64,000 nt of DNA from Siculibacillus lacustris (GTDB taxonomy: Bacteria > Pseudomonadota > Alphaproteobacteria > Rhizobiales > Ancalomicrobiaceae): positions 62,001 through 126,000 of the forward strand of contig NZ_SJFN01000004.1 in assembly GCF_004328075.1 (NCBI RefSeq). The letters run 5' to 3'. Within the stretch, counting starts at the first letter, position 1. The number at the start of each line of letters is the position of its first letter. The translations under genes and the position numbers were made by a program. The notes beneath the pieces were generated by a model. The model saw only the letters and a program-made list of their open reading frames with translations, made no database searches and had not been told where the DNA came from. Positions 27,316-35,112 of the stretch are shown piece by piece.

Positions 27316-27859
27316 CGGACCGGTCTATTGAGAACGTCATTCCACAATCGACCAAAACGCGCGGCTTTTCAATGGACTCCGCGCGAGCCCCGGCAGAACG
27401 CGGCGTCCGTACCGGTGGCCGTGCCGATCGTGGAACGCGGCTTCGGCGATCACCGTCGTCGGGAGATCGATTTTCCACGGCGATCGCCGCGGAGAGAACG
27501 CCGGCCCGGCGCTCGGCGACGCTCGAGGTCCGCCGGCGGCGCATGGCTCGCTTGCGGGCCGGCGATCGCCGTCGCTCGCGCGCTCGCGCGAAGACCCACG
27601 GCGGGCGACGGTGGTCTTGCCGAAGGCGGCGGCAGGTTCGGCTCCCGGCCCGATCGTCTCGGCGGGTCCCGAGGGATCGAAGGGCTGCATCGAGGATGCG
27701 GCAGAACAATCTACGCGATCGATAGACTTTGAAATGAACGACCTCGCCGGAACGGGGTCTCTCGTGTCCAATGATCCCGACGCCAATGACCGGCGCCGCA
27801 TCGCGATTTTCGCCGGGGAAGCGTCCCGGCACGCGCAACTCGGATCGACGGAGGACGCC

Positions 27860-27937
27860 ATGACGACGGTCGAACCGAGACGGCGTCCCCGCATGCGGGG
27901 ACGCAGGACCCTCTTCTCCGAGCGCTGTCGACCATGA
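27860..27937 (+). CDS. Possible 25-aa arginine-rich micro-ORF
   Basis: An ATG at 27860 follows a GGAGG site by 5 nt and opens a 25-codon frame (MTTVEPRRRPRMRGRRTLF then SERCRP). Ten of the 25 residues are Arg. The good ribosome site is the only support. It may be a leader peptide or chance; its middle overlaps the palindrome at 27883-27904. Confidence 0.3.
   Translation: MTTVEPRRRPRMRGRRTLFSERCRP
27883..27904. repeat. 22-bp perfect palindrome
   Basis: The half-site GCGTCCCCGCA is followed directly by its exact reverse complement, with no loop. That favours a protein operator or cruciform over an RNA hairpin. It lies about 110 nt before the gene at 28011. Confidence 0.6.
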
Positions 27938-28010
27938 CCGCGCGGCCCGGCGACGGGCGACGAGGAAACGGCGAAGCGGGCGCGACGACGGCCCGGCAGG
28001 AGAAGCGACG

Positions 28011-28301
28011 ATGAGTTTCAATTATCTGATCGAAATCGACGAGATCGACACGGGCATCTTGGTGCGCGAGGGCGGCGCCTATGCCTTCCATGCGGTCGAC
28101 GCGCGGGTTCAGGCGCTGGACGGGGCGGTGTTCCCGTCGGCGCCGGCCGCGGAACGCGCGGTGCGGCGGTTCCTGCGCGAGCGGGCGGGGCCGCGGCCGG
28201 TGCGCTGGGCGGGCACGCCGCGGCGCGAGATCGGCGATTGGGCCGGCTCGATGCTGTCGGGCGCGACTCCCGGTCTGGTGGCCGCGCCGCACGGTCGTTG
28301 A
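28011..28301 (+). CDS. Hypothetical 96-aa protein
   Basis: A soluble small protein with no recognised domain. The first 45 residues are well structured in appearance (SFNYLIEIDEIDTGILVREG), with an Arg/Ala-rich middle. A GGAGAAG ribosome site precedes the ATG. A clear rho-independent terminator follows at 28423, so it is probably a monocistronic gene. No EcfG-type promoter is seen upstream. Confidence 0.65.
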   Translation: MSFNYLIEIDEIDTGILVREGGAYAFHAVDARVQALDGAVFPSAPAAERAVRRFLRERAGPRPVRWAGTPRREIGDWAGSMLSGATPGLVAAPHGR

Positions 28302-28422
28302 ACAGTTCCGGCGGATGCCGTCCTCGACGGCCCGCCGTTCCAGTCCCCTCGATCGCCTCCCGCGCTGCCGGTTCGCCGGATGGGGGTGATCGACCGGACG
28401 GCCCGGGGTGACGGCCGGACTT

Positions 28423-28455
28423 CGACCCGGGAGGGCTCCTCCCGGGTCGCTTTTT
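28423..28455 (+). terminator. Rho-independent terminator
   Basis: A 12-bp stem CGACCCGGGAGG/CCTCCCGGGTCG with a GCT loop is followed by CTTTTTG. It ends the rightward transcript from the gene at 28011, and the CHRD gene converges from the other side. Confidence 0.9.
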
Positions 28456-28483
28456 GTCGTCCGATAGTGTCAGCGCCCGCCGG

Positions 28484-28921
28484 TCATTCGGCCTTGCCGA
28501 GCTGGCCGCGGATTTCGCCGGCGGGATGCGCGGCGGTGTGGACGTTGACGTAGAGGCGTCCGGCGACGAGGTCGGCGGCCTGGGCTTCGGTCAGGGTCGC
28601 GGTGCCCTCGAACGGGCTGGCGGTCGCCGCGAGCGGCACCAGGACGCCGGCGTTGGCGCCCTTTTCCGCGGGTCCGTGGATGTGGGCGGCGGTGGCCGGG
28701 CCGGTCAGACCGGCATAGCGGCCCTTGTAGGCGATCGTCCGGGTGGTCGCGTCCCAAACGACTTCGAACGCGCCGGTCGCCGCCGAGGGGTTGGGCGGCA
28801 CCTCCTGCGCGGCCGACAGGGTCGCGCGGAAGGCGGTCATGTCGGCGAAGGCAGAGCCGCCGGCGGTCAGGGCGGCGGTGGCGATCGCCGCGGCGAGCAG
28901 AGTGCGAAACATCTTGGTCAT
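28484..28921 (-). CDS. CHRD-domain secreted protein
   Basis: A 145-aa protein with a Sec signal peptide (FRTLLAAAIATAALTAGGSA, cleaved near AFA) and a CHRD domain. The family hallmarks TAAHIHGPA and VNVHTAAHPAGEIRGQL are present. CHRD proteins are extracytoplasmic with no defined reaction. I chose ATG 28921, 9 nt after GAGGA; a GTG two codons upstream is also possible. An exact EcfG-type promoter lies 50-75 nt upstream. Confidence 0.9.
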   Translation of the reverse strand: MTKMFRTLLAAAIATAALTAGGSAFADMTAFRATLSAAQEVPPNPSAATGAFEVVWDATTRTIAYKGRYAGLTGPATAAHIHGPAEKGANAGVLVPLAATASPFEGTATLTEAQAADLVAGRLYVNVHTAAHPAGEIRGQLGKAE

Positions 28922-28969
28922 CGGCACGGGTCCTCGTTGCGGCGCCCGAGCGGCCCCGCGTCAGGACAG

Positions 28970-28995
28970 AACGCCGCGCGGGCAGGGATCGTTCC
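28970..28995 (-). promoter_or_regulatory. EcfG-type promoter for the CHRD gene
   Basis: GGAAC at 28995-28991, 17-nt spacer, CGTT at 28973-28970 on the minus strand, just upstream of the CHRD gene. Confidence 0.8.
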
Positions 28996-29013
28996 GGATC
29001 GCCGGCTGCCCGG

Positions 29014-29244
29014 TCACGCGGCGCGGCCGCGCATCGGCTGCGGCTCGTCGGACGGCGACGACGGCAGATCGACGGTCGGCTCGCGCGGCGGCTCGACGGT
29101 GGGTTCGACCACGTCGGGGCCGACGCCCGGCAGGTCCTCAGGCACGGGGCCGGGCGTGATCTCGGGCGGGGGCACGCGCGGCGCAGGATCGGGCTGCGGC
29201 GTCGCGAGGGTGGCGACGGTGGCGAGGTTCGGCGATCGGGTCAT
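29014..29244 (-). CDS. Proline-rich disordered small protein
   Basis: A 76-aa protein that is mostly Pro, Glu, Asp and Val after a short hydrophobic start (RSPNLATVATLATP). It is likely disordered. An AAGGAGA site precedes the ATG at 29244. It shares short motifs (PEITPG, VDLPSSP) with the 84-aa protein at 31226 (PDITPG, IDLPPAAP), which suggests related proteins. Function unknown. A poor EcfG-like match (GGAAC-N16-GATT) lies upstream and is not counted. Confidence 0.65.
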   Translation of the reverse strand: MTRSPNLATVATLATPQPDPAPRVPPPEITPGPVPEDLPGVGPDVVEPTVEPPREPTVDLPSSPSDEPQPMRGRAA

Positions 29245-29325
29245 GGCTGTCTCCTTCTCGGGAGGACAATCGCCGAGATCGGACGAGGTTCCCGGACGCG
29301 ACCACGATCGCCGCGAGCGGAGGAC

Positions 29326-29350
29326 GGAACCGATCGGCGGCGGAGGCGTT
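29326..29350 (+). promoter_or_regulatory. EcfG-type promoter for the 29449 operon
   Basis: GGAAC at 29326-29330, 16-nt spacer, CGTT at 29347-29350, about 100 nt before the PepSY-like gene. Confidence 0.8.
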
Positions 29351-29448
29351 GTCTGGACGATCGACCGATGTAGATCGACTTCGAACAGCACAGCTCAAGT
29401 CGAACCGGTCGGCACCCGAGAAAAAACCCACTCAGAGGGAGATATCCG

Positions 29449-29787
29449 ATGAAATTCATGAGCCTCTTCGCTGCGACCCTGCTCGCCGGCTCGAGCGTCG
29501 CCATGGCCCAGTCGACCGCTCCGGCGACCGGCGGCACCACCACGACCCCGCCCGCCGTCACCACCGCGCCCCCGGCCGGCAGCAGCACCACCAAGACCGA
29601 CGCGATGGTCCCCGGTGCCAACAGCTTCACCGAAGCCCAGGCGCGCGAGCGGATCGAAAAGGCCGGCTACGCCAGCGTCAGCTCGCTGGTCAAGGGCCCG
29701 GACGGCATCTGGCGCGGCAAGGCCTCGAAGGCCGGCGCGATGGTCGACGTCTCGATCGACTTCAAGGGCAACGTCGCGTCGATGTGA
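29449..29787 (+). CDS. Secreted PepSY-like small protein
   Basis: A 112-aa exported protein. The signal peptide (MKFMSLFAATLLAGSSVAMA) is followed by a Thr/Pro-rich linker and then a small domain FTEAQARERIEKAGYASVSS with a WRGKA strand and a VDVSIDFKGNV strand, as in PepSY-type domains. It is first in a stress operon with the 17M-like protein, which starts 41 nt after its stop, and probably csbD. Confidence 0.8.
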   Translation: MKFMSLFAATLLAGSSVAMAQSTAPATGGTTTTPPAVTTAPPAGSSTTKTDAMVPGANSFTEAQARERIEKAGYASVSSLVKGPDGIWRGKASKAGAMVDVSIDFKGNVASM

Positions 29788-29828
29788 CGGACGCAATCGG
29801 TCCGACGACCGACGAAAGGACAGCTGAG

Positions 29829-30407
29829 ATGACCACCCACACCCGACTCTACGACACCCATGATCAGGCGATGGCGGCGATCGAACGGCTGCACGTCGCC
29901 GGCATCGAAGACGATGCGATCGGCCTCGTCTCGCCGCAGACCGAAGACCGGCTCGGCAGCGAGGAAGACACGATCGGCGCAGCGACCACCGGCTCCGGTA
30001 TCGGAGCGGTGCTCGGCGGCGGTGCCGGCGTGCTCGCCGGCGTCGGCCTGATGGCGATCCCCGGGCTCGGCCCGGTGGTGGCGGCGGGCTGGCTCGCCGC
30101 GACCCTGACCGGCGTGCTCGCCGGCGCGGTGGCCGGCGGCGTCACCGGCGGCATCGTCGATGCCCTGACCACGGCCGGCGTGGCGCCGGTCGATGCCGAA
30201 GTCTACGCCGAGGGCATCCGCCGCGGCGGGACCCTGGTGACCGTGCGCGTCCCCGATGCCGACGACGGCCGGGTGATCCGCGTGCTCGACGAGGCGCCGA
30301 CCCTCGACGTCGGCGAGCGCGGTCGCCTCTACCGCGAGGAAGGGTGGACCGGTTTCGATCCGGTCGCCCGTCAGGTCGCGGAAGCCGAGCGTCAGCGCTC
30401 CGCCTGA
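29829..30407 (+). CDS. General stress protein 17M-like with Gly-rich membrane segment
   Basis: A 192-aa protein. The N-terminus (LYDTHDQAMAAIERLHVAGI) matches the general stress protein 17M-like domain, and residues about 55-115 form a long Gly/Ala/Val-rich hydrophobic hairpin. The C-terminal part (GTLVTVRVPDADDGRVIRVL) resembles the second half of such proteins. It follows the secreted gene closely and is followed by a hairpin and csbD. Exact function unknown; stress link by family and promoter. Confidence 0.8.
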   Translation: MTTHTRLYDTHDQAMAAIERLHVAGIEDDAIGLVSPQTEDRLGSEEDTIGAATTGSGIGAVLGGGAGVLAGVGLMAIPGLGPVVAAGWLAATLTGVLAGAVAGGVTGGIVDALTTAGVAPVDAEVYAEGIRRGGTLVTVRVPDADDGRVIRVLDEAPTLDVGERGRLYREEGWTGFDPVARQVAEAERQRSA

Positions 30408-30430
30408 TCGACGGCGTGAGCCGTCGCCCC

Positions 30431-30456
30431 GATGCCGCGGGTCCGCCCGCGGCATC
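30431..30456 (+). terminator. Intercistronic hairpin before csbD
   Basis: An 11-bp perfect stem GATGCCGCGGG/CCCGCGGCATC with a 4-nt loop and no T-run. It may cause partial termination or mRNA processing, so that csbD is expressed by read-through. Confidence 0.55.
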
Positions 30457-30524
30457 CCTCCCGATCTCCGTTTCACGGGCGACGTCGCGAGTGACGTCTC
30501 CCGCTCGACCCGAAAGGACATGCC

Positions 30525-30716
30525 ATGAGCAGCACCGGTGACAAGATCAAGGGCTACACCAACGAAGCGGTCGGCAAGGCCAAGCGCGCGGTCGGCGATG
30601 CCACCGACGATCCGAAGCTGAAGGCCGAAGGCGACGCCCAGGAGGCGCGCGGCGACGTTCAGAAGACCGTCGGCAAGGCCAAGGACGCCGTCAAGGACGT
30701 GGTCGACAAGCTCTGA
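30525..30716 (+). CDS. CsbD-family stress protein
   Basis: A 63-aa charged, helical protein of the CsbD family, with the repeated motif [13 protein letters not shown]...[14 protein letters not shown]. Such proteins accumulate under general stress; mechanism unknown. An AAAGGA ribosome site precedes the ATG. No promoter of its own was found, so it probably depends on the EcfG promoter at 29326. Confidence 0.92.
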   Translation: MSSTGDKIKGYTNEAVGKAKRAVGDATDDPKLKAEGDAQEARGDVQKTVGKAKDAVKDVVDKL

Positions 30717-30764
30717 CGTCGGCTCCCGCGACGGCCTTCCCCCTGGGGCGGGCGCGGGACGCGT

Positions 30765-30793
30765 GCCGCCCGGTCCGCTCCGGACCGGGCGGC
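30765..30793 (+). terminator. Hairpin after csbD
   Basis: A 13-bp perfect stem GCCGCCCGGTCCG and complement with a CTC loop, about 50 nt after csbD. It lacks a T-run and is backed by a second terminator at 30823. Confidence 0.6.
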
Positions 30794-30822
30794 CCGAGAC
30801 GTGGGTCCCCCGAGGACCCCGG

Positions 30823-30853
30823 CCCCCATCGACCCGACGGTCGGTGGGGGTTT
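30823..30853 (+). terminator. Rho-independent terminator
   Basis: A 12-bp stem CCCCCATCGACC/GGTCGGTGGGGG (one wobble) with a 4-nt loop, followed by TTT. It separates the csbD operon from the next EcfG promoter at 30898. Confidence 0.8.
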
Positions 30854-30897
30854 CGTCGTGAGCGGGCGACGGCGGCGACGCGATTCCCGGCGCCGGC

Positions 30898-30922
30898 GGA
30901 ACGATGCCGGCGATCCGGCGTT
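30898..30922 (+). promoter_or_regulatory. EcfG-type promoter
   Basis: GGAAC at 30898-30902, 16-nt spacer, CGTT at 30919-30922, about 38 nt before the ATG at 30960. It would drive the small membrane protein and the following Pro-rich gene. Confidence 0.8.
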
Positions 30923-30959
30923 GACCTCCTGGAAATCGCCGCCGTCGGAGACGCCCGCC

Positions 30960-31190
30960 ATGTCGCCCCCCGCCCTCTACGGAACCTTCGCCTGTGTCCT
31001 GCGCCTGTCGGCGGTGGGACTGTTCGCCACGCTGGCGGCGCTGGTCGTGCTGTCCAGTGCGCCGGCCCGCGCCGCGCTGCCGTGGCTCACCGGGCCGTCG
31101 GTGGCCGCGGCTCTGGTGGCGCTGGCGATCGCCGCGGCGGTCGCGATCGGCGGCGGCCGCGAGGGAGCGCCCTCCCGGCATACCCGATGA
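30960..31190 (+). CDS. Small two-helix membrane protein
   Basis: A 76-aa protein with two hydrophobic segments (about residues 10-34 and 45-65) and a short basic tail. No family recognised. A GGAGA site precedes the ATG, and an EcfG-type promoter lies immediately upstream, so it is likely a stress-induced membrane protein. Confidence 0.65.
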   Translation: MSPPALYGTFACVLRLSAVGLFATLAALVVLSSAPARAALPWLTGPSVAAALVALAIAAAVAIGGGREGAPSRHTR

Positions 31191-31225
31191 ACCCACGGGG
31201 CGCACGCCCCAGGACGGAGGACTCC

Positions 31226-31480
31226 ATGCGCGGAAACGTCACCGATCTCTTCTGCACCAGCCTGCATCGCCGGTCCGCCGCCGGCCCCGATCCGACCGCG
31301 CCGGCGCCGGTCACCCCGCGGCCCGAGCCGGTCGCGCCGCATGCGCCGGAGATCGACGACCCGGCGCTCGATCCCGATCGCGATCCCGACATCACCCCGG
31401 GCATCGACGAGCCGGCCGACTCCCCGTTCCCGCCGTCGATCGATCTGCCGCCGGCGGCGCCGGAGCCGATCCCGATCTGA
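31226..31480 (+). CDS. Proline/aspartate-rich disordered protein
   Basis: An 84-aa protein dominated by Pro, Asp, Glu and Ala after a short N-terminus (MRGNVTDLFCTSL). It is almost certainly unstructured. ACGGAGG precedes the ATG. It starts 35 nt after the membrane gene at 30960, so it shares that promoter. It has motif similarity to the protein at 29014-29244. Confidence 0.65.
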   Translation: MRGNVTDLFCTSLHRRSAAGPDPTAPAPVTPRPEPVAPHAPEIDDPALDPDRDPDITPGIDEPADSPFPPSIDLPPAAPEPIPI

Positions 31481-31509
31481 TCGGACGATCGTCGTCCCGC
31501 ACAGCAAGA

Positions 31510-31539
31510 AGCCCCCGATCGCTGCCGCGCTCGGGGGCT
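31510..31539. terminator. Bidirectional hairpin terminator
   Basis: A 9-bp stem AGCCCCCGA/TCGGGGGCT with a 12-nt loop lies between the converging genes ending at 31480 and 31560. Confidence 0.7.
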
Positions 31540-31559
31540 CTGTCGTTTCGGGCGGAGCG

Positions 31560-33785
31560 TCAGCTGGTGACCTGGATGCCGATCGGGCCGTCGCGGCGGG
31601 TGACCGACACCGCGGCCTCGTCGCCGACCCGGCGGATCGCCACGTCGATCGATTCGTCGCCGACCGCGAGGCCGGCGATCGAGACCTCGTCGAGCCAGGG
31701 CGGCAGGTGCGGCCGGTCGAAACAGATCCGCCGGTTGCGCAGGTCGAAGCCGAGGCCGAGAGTCGCCTGGAGCAGGGCGAGCGGGGCCGCCGCCGCCCAG
31801 GCCTGGGGGGCGCAGGCCACGGGATAGGCGGTCGGCCCTTGCGAGCGTTGCCGGGCCAGGCCGCAGAACAGCTCCGGCAGACGCCGCAGATCGAAATAGA
31901 CCGAGGCGGTGAACAGGCCCTCGAAGATCCGGGAGGCCTCACGGCGGAAGCCGTAGGCCGACAGGCCGAGGGCGATCAGCGCATTGTCGTGGGGCCACAC
32001 CGATCCGTCGTGATAGCTCATCGGATTGAACCGCGGTTCGCCGGCCGCGACGGTGCGGACGCCCCAGCCGGAGAATCCGGCGACGCCCATCAGTGAGGCG
32101 ACCACGGCGGGCGCGCGTTCGGGATAGGCGATGCCGGCGAACAGGGCGTGGCCGGCGTTGGAGGTGCGCACCCGGCAGGGCCGCTTGTCGCCGTCGAGCG
32201 CCAGGACATAGGTGCCGAGGTCTTCGTCGAAGAAGGCCTCGTCGAAGCGTCGGCGCAGATCCTCGGCGCGGCGCTGCAGGTCGAGCGCCAGTTCGGGCCG
32301 GGCGAGCCGGGCGGCGATCTGGGCGGCGCCGAGCCAGCCGGCATAGACATAGGCCTGGACCTCGACCAGGGCGATCGGCCCGGTGGCGAGGCGGCCGTCG
32401 GCGTGGAAGATCGAATCGGCGCTGTCCTTCCAGCCCTGATTGATCAGGCCCTCGCTGTTGTGGCGGCCGTATTCGACGAAACCGTCGCCGTCGCGATCGC
32501 CGTAGCGGTCGATCCAGGCGATCGCCGCCTCGATGTTCGGCCACAGGGCCGCGAGGGTGGCGAGATCGTCGGTGCGCTCGAGGTAGGCGCCGGCCAACAT
32601 CAGGAACAGGGGCGTCGAATCGATGCTGCCGTAGTAGCGGCGGAACGGCACCTCGCCGAGCTCGGCCATCTCACCGTAGCGGACCTCGTGCAGGATCTTG
32701 CCCGGCTCGGCGTCGGCGGCGGCGTCGAAGTCGACGGCCTGTTCGGCGGCGAGGTGGCAGAGCACGCCGCGGGCGATCGCCGGATCGAACCACAGGGTCT
32801 CGTAGGCGGTGATCAGCGCGTCGCGGCCGAACACCGTCGAGAACCACGGGATTCCGGCGTAGGGGTAGGGACCCTGTGGCGTGTCGGTGATCAGCACGTG
32901 GAGATCGGAGACGGCGCGGCGCAGGCCCTCGTCGAACAGCTGGTTGGAGGTCGCGACCTTGGCGCCACGGGCGGCGTGGCGGCGCAGCGCCTGGCGCGAG
33001 GCGCGCAGCGCCACGGCGAAGGCGCGTTCGACGTCGGGTTCGCGCGCCGCGGCCGCTGCGGCGTCGCCGGCCCCGACGCCGCAGCGGATCTCGACGTGGA
33101 GGATGTGGGCGATGCCCGGCGCGAGTTCGAGCACGAAGTGGGCCCGATCGGCGGTGAGGCTGTTCGGCACCGGAGCGAAGCGCAACAGCGTCTCGCGGAC
33201 CCGGAAGTCGAGGCCGGTATAGGACAGGCCGACCGTGTTCTCGGTCACCTGGGGCGGATGGCTGGAGCCGCGCCGCTCGCGGCGGGTGCCGCGGACCTCG
33301 AACAGGTCGGCGAAGTCGGCGCCGAACGACAGGTCGAGGCCGACCCGCCGCGGTACCACGTCGTAGTTGCGTACCACCAGCCGCTCGTAACAGGCGCCGT
33401 CGTGCAGGAAGCGCGAACGGCGGATGTGGATCATGTCGTGGTCGAGGTACTGACGGCCGTCGCGATCGTGGAAGTCGGGATTGGTCAGGTCGCAGGTCAG
33501 CGTGGCGTTGTCGTCGCGGATGGTCGAGGACAGCAGGATCGGCCGCGCCCCGTCGATGGTCAGCAGCAGATGGGAGAGATGGCGGGTGTCGCGGCGAAAC
33601 AGGCCCTCGACACTGCCGGCGGCGGAGAAGGCGTCGCCATAGTGATCGAACACGGCGAAGGTATCGTCGTGCTTCAGGGTGCGCGGCCGCTTCTCCTGAT
33701 AGGAGGCGTTGGCGGGGACCACGAACTGCGGCCCCGCCTGTTCCACATCGGCGCCGCTGTCGAGCGCCGCTCCGGTCCTGTGCAT
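31560..33785 (-). CDS. Glycogen-debranching-type glucosidase (amylo-alpha-1,6-glucosidase family)
   Basis: A 741-aa protein with an N-terminal all-beta debranching-enzyme domain (about residues 25-230, EGLFRRDTRHLSHLLLTIDG) and a C-terminal (alpha/alpha)6 catalytic domain. The catalytic-domain stretch DRDGDGFVEYGRHNSEGLIN with following QGWKDS fits the family. It starts 15 nt after the GT4 gene, so the pair forms an operon under an EcfG-type promoter. The exact glucan is unknown. Confidence 0.88.
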   Translation of the reverse strand: MHRTGAALDSGADVEQAGPQFVVPANASYQEKRPRTLKHDDTFAVFDHYGDAFSAAGSVEGLFRRDTRHLSHLLLTIDGARPILLSSTIRDDNATLTCDLTNPDFHDRDGRQYLDHDMIHIRRSRFLHDGACYERLVVRNYDVVPRRVGLDLSFGADFADLFEVRGTRRERRGSSHPPQVTENTVGLSYTGLDFRVRETLLRFAPVPNSLTADRAHFVLELAPGIAHILHVEIRCGVGAGDAAAAAAREPDVERAFAVALRASRQALRRHAARGAKVATSNQLFDEGLRRAVSDLHVLITDTPQGPYPYAGIPWFSTVFGRDALITAYETLWFDPAIARGVLCHLAAEQAVDFDAAADAEPGKILHEVRYGEMAELGEVPFRRYYGSIDSTPLFLMLAGAYLERTDDLATLAALWPNIEAAIAWIDRYGDRDGDGFVEYGRHNSEGLINQGWKDSADSIFHADGRLATGPIALVEVQAYVYAGWLGAAQIAARLARPELALDLQRRAEDLRRRFDEAFFDEDLGTYVLALDGDKRPCRVRTSNAGHALFAGIAYPERAPAVVASLMGVAGFSGWGVRTVAAGEPRFNPMSYHDGSVWPHDNALIALGLSAYGFRREASRIFEGLFTASVYFDLRRLPELFCGLARQRSQGPTAYPVACAPQAWAAAAPLALLQATLGLGFDLRNRRICFDRPHLPPWLDEVSIAGLAVGDESIDVAIRRVGDEAAVSVTRRDGPIGIQVTS

Positions 33786-33800
33786 GGACTTCCCTTTTCT

Positions 33801-34889
33801 TCAGACGCCGAGTGCGAGACGAGGGGCGACCCGGCGATGGCCGGTGGCGCCGCGGTCGAGGCTGCGGGCATGGCGGCGGTAGAGCTCGACATAGTCGTCG
33901 GCCATGCGGGTCGCCGAGAAGCGGGTCTCGAAGGTCTCGCGGATCCGCGCCCGGTCGAGGCCGAGCAGGCCCGGCATCGCCGCGACCGCCTGGTCGAGGT
34001 CGTGGACGACGGCGCCGGTGACGCCGGGCTCGATGATCTCGGGAACCGAGCCGCAGCCGAAGGCCAGCACCGGCGTGCCGCAGGCCATCGCCTCGATCAT
34101 CACCAGACCGAAGGGCTCGGGCCAGTCGATCGGGAACACCAGGGCGAGAGCATCGCCGAGGAACCGGGCCTTTTCGCGTTCGTCGATCTCGCCGATGAAT
34201 TCGACCCGCGGGCTGGCGCGGACCATCGGTTCGATAACTTCTTCCCAATAGGCGGCGTCGGCCTTGTCGATCTTGGCGGCCATCTTGAGCGGCAGGCCGC
34301 AGGCCTCGGCGATGCGGATCGCCCGGTCGGGGCGCTTCTCCGGCGAGATGCGGCCGAGGAAGGCGAGATAGCCGGAGGTGTTCAGGGGTGAGAAGCCGAG
34401 GACGTCGAGCGGCAGGCCGTGATGGACGGTGCCGGCCCAGGTGACGGGCGGCATCGGCCGGCGCTGGTGATCGGAGATCGAGACCAGCGGGAACTCGGTG
34501 AAGGCCGCGTAGAGCGGATGGGAATCCTTCAGGTCGAGGCGGCCGTGCAGGGTGGTCAGGGTGTGGCGGGCGTGTTCGCCCATCATCGGGTAGTGCAGCA
34601 GGTCGACGTGGAAGTGCACGAGGTCGAAGTCGGCGGCGCGGCGGCGCACTTCGTCCAGCATCAGGAGATGATGGGGCAAGGGATCGATCACCGTCGGATC
34701 GAGCCGCAGGGCCTTTTCGGCGCAAGGGACGAGTTCGGCGGACGTGACCGAATCACCGCTGGCGAACAGCGTCACGTCGTGACCCTGGCGCACCAGCTCT
34801 TCGGTCAAATAGGAGACGATGCGTTCGGTGCCACCGTAGAGTTTCGGCGGGACACTCTCCGCGAGGGGGGCGATCTGCGCGATCCGCAT
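33801..34889 (-). CDS. Family 4 glycosyltransferase
   Basis: A 362-aa GT-B fold glycosyltransferase. The N-terminal domain has the glycine-rich PPKLYGGTERIV motif. The C-terminal domain has the nucleotide-sugar segment FLGRISPEKRPDRAIRIA and the E-x7-E region EPFGLVMIEAMACGTPVLAF. Enzymes of this subgroup are often beside glycogen- or trehalose-type genes. It is first in the operon with the debranching-type enzyme; donor and acceptor are unknown. Confidence 0.88.
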   Translation of the reverse strand: MRIAQIAPLAESVPPKLYGGTERIVSYLTEELVRQGHDVTLFASGDSVTSAELVPCAEKALRLDPTVIDPLPHHLLMLDEVRRRAADFDLVHFHVDLLHYPMMGEHARHTLTTLHGRLDLKDSHPLYAAFTEFPLVSISDHQRRPMPPVTWAGTVHHGLPLDVLGFSPLNTSGYLAFLGRISPEKRPDRAIRIAEACGLPLKMAAKIDKADAAYWEEVIEPMVRASPRVEFIGEIDEREKARFLGDALALVFPIDWPEPFGLVMIEAMACGTPVLAFGCGSVPEIIEPGVTGAVVHDLDQAVAAMPGLLGLDRARIRETFETRFSATRMADDYVELYRRHARSLDRGATGHRRVAPRLALGV

Positions 34890-34940
34890 GGCGTTCCTCT
34901 CTGTTGTCGAGCGGCGCCGCTGCGGTGCCGTCTCGCCGTC

Positions 34941-34966
34941 AACGCCGCTGGCGCCGATCGGGTTCC
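34941..34966 (-). promoter_or_regulatory. EcfG-type promoter for the GT4 operon
   Basis: GGAAC at 34966-34962, 17-nt spacer, CGTT at 34944-34941 on the minus strand, 52 nt before the GT4 start. Confidence 0.8.
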
Positions 34967-35112
34967 CGATCGGGCGGCGGCGGGCGGCGCGGCGCGGCGG
35001 CGGCGACCGACGCAAAGGAACGGGGCGGGCGAAGCCGATGGCCTCCGCCCACCCCTTCCGAGGTTCGGTCGCGAACGCGGTCACGAGCCCGCGACGGCTC
35101 GCGCCCGGAGCC

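Larger units (their letters stand above)
27316..28010. other. Intergenic stretch upstream of metN
   Basis: About 700 bp between the divergent metN and the 96-aa gene at 28011. I find no convincing long gene; open frames here are typical of high-GC noise. It contains the 22-bp palindrome and possible micro-ORF listed separately. I saw no SAM riboswitch structure I could defend. Confidence 0.4.

Noticed and set aside
27316-27460. SAM riboswitch upstream of metN
   Set aside because: No stems or conserved loops of SAM-I or SAM-II could be built; only a short imperfect palindrome is present.
27337-27894. 185-codon frame upstream of metN
   Set aside because: No ribosome site, no domain and composition like the other spurious frames.
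29268-29292. Possible EcfG-type promoter for the Pro-rich gene at 29244
   Set aside because: The -10 reads GATT rather than CGTT, two mismatches, so it was not counted.
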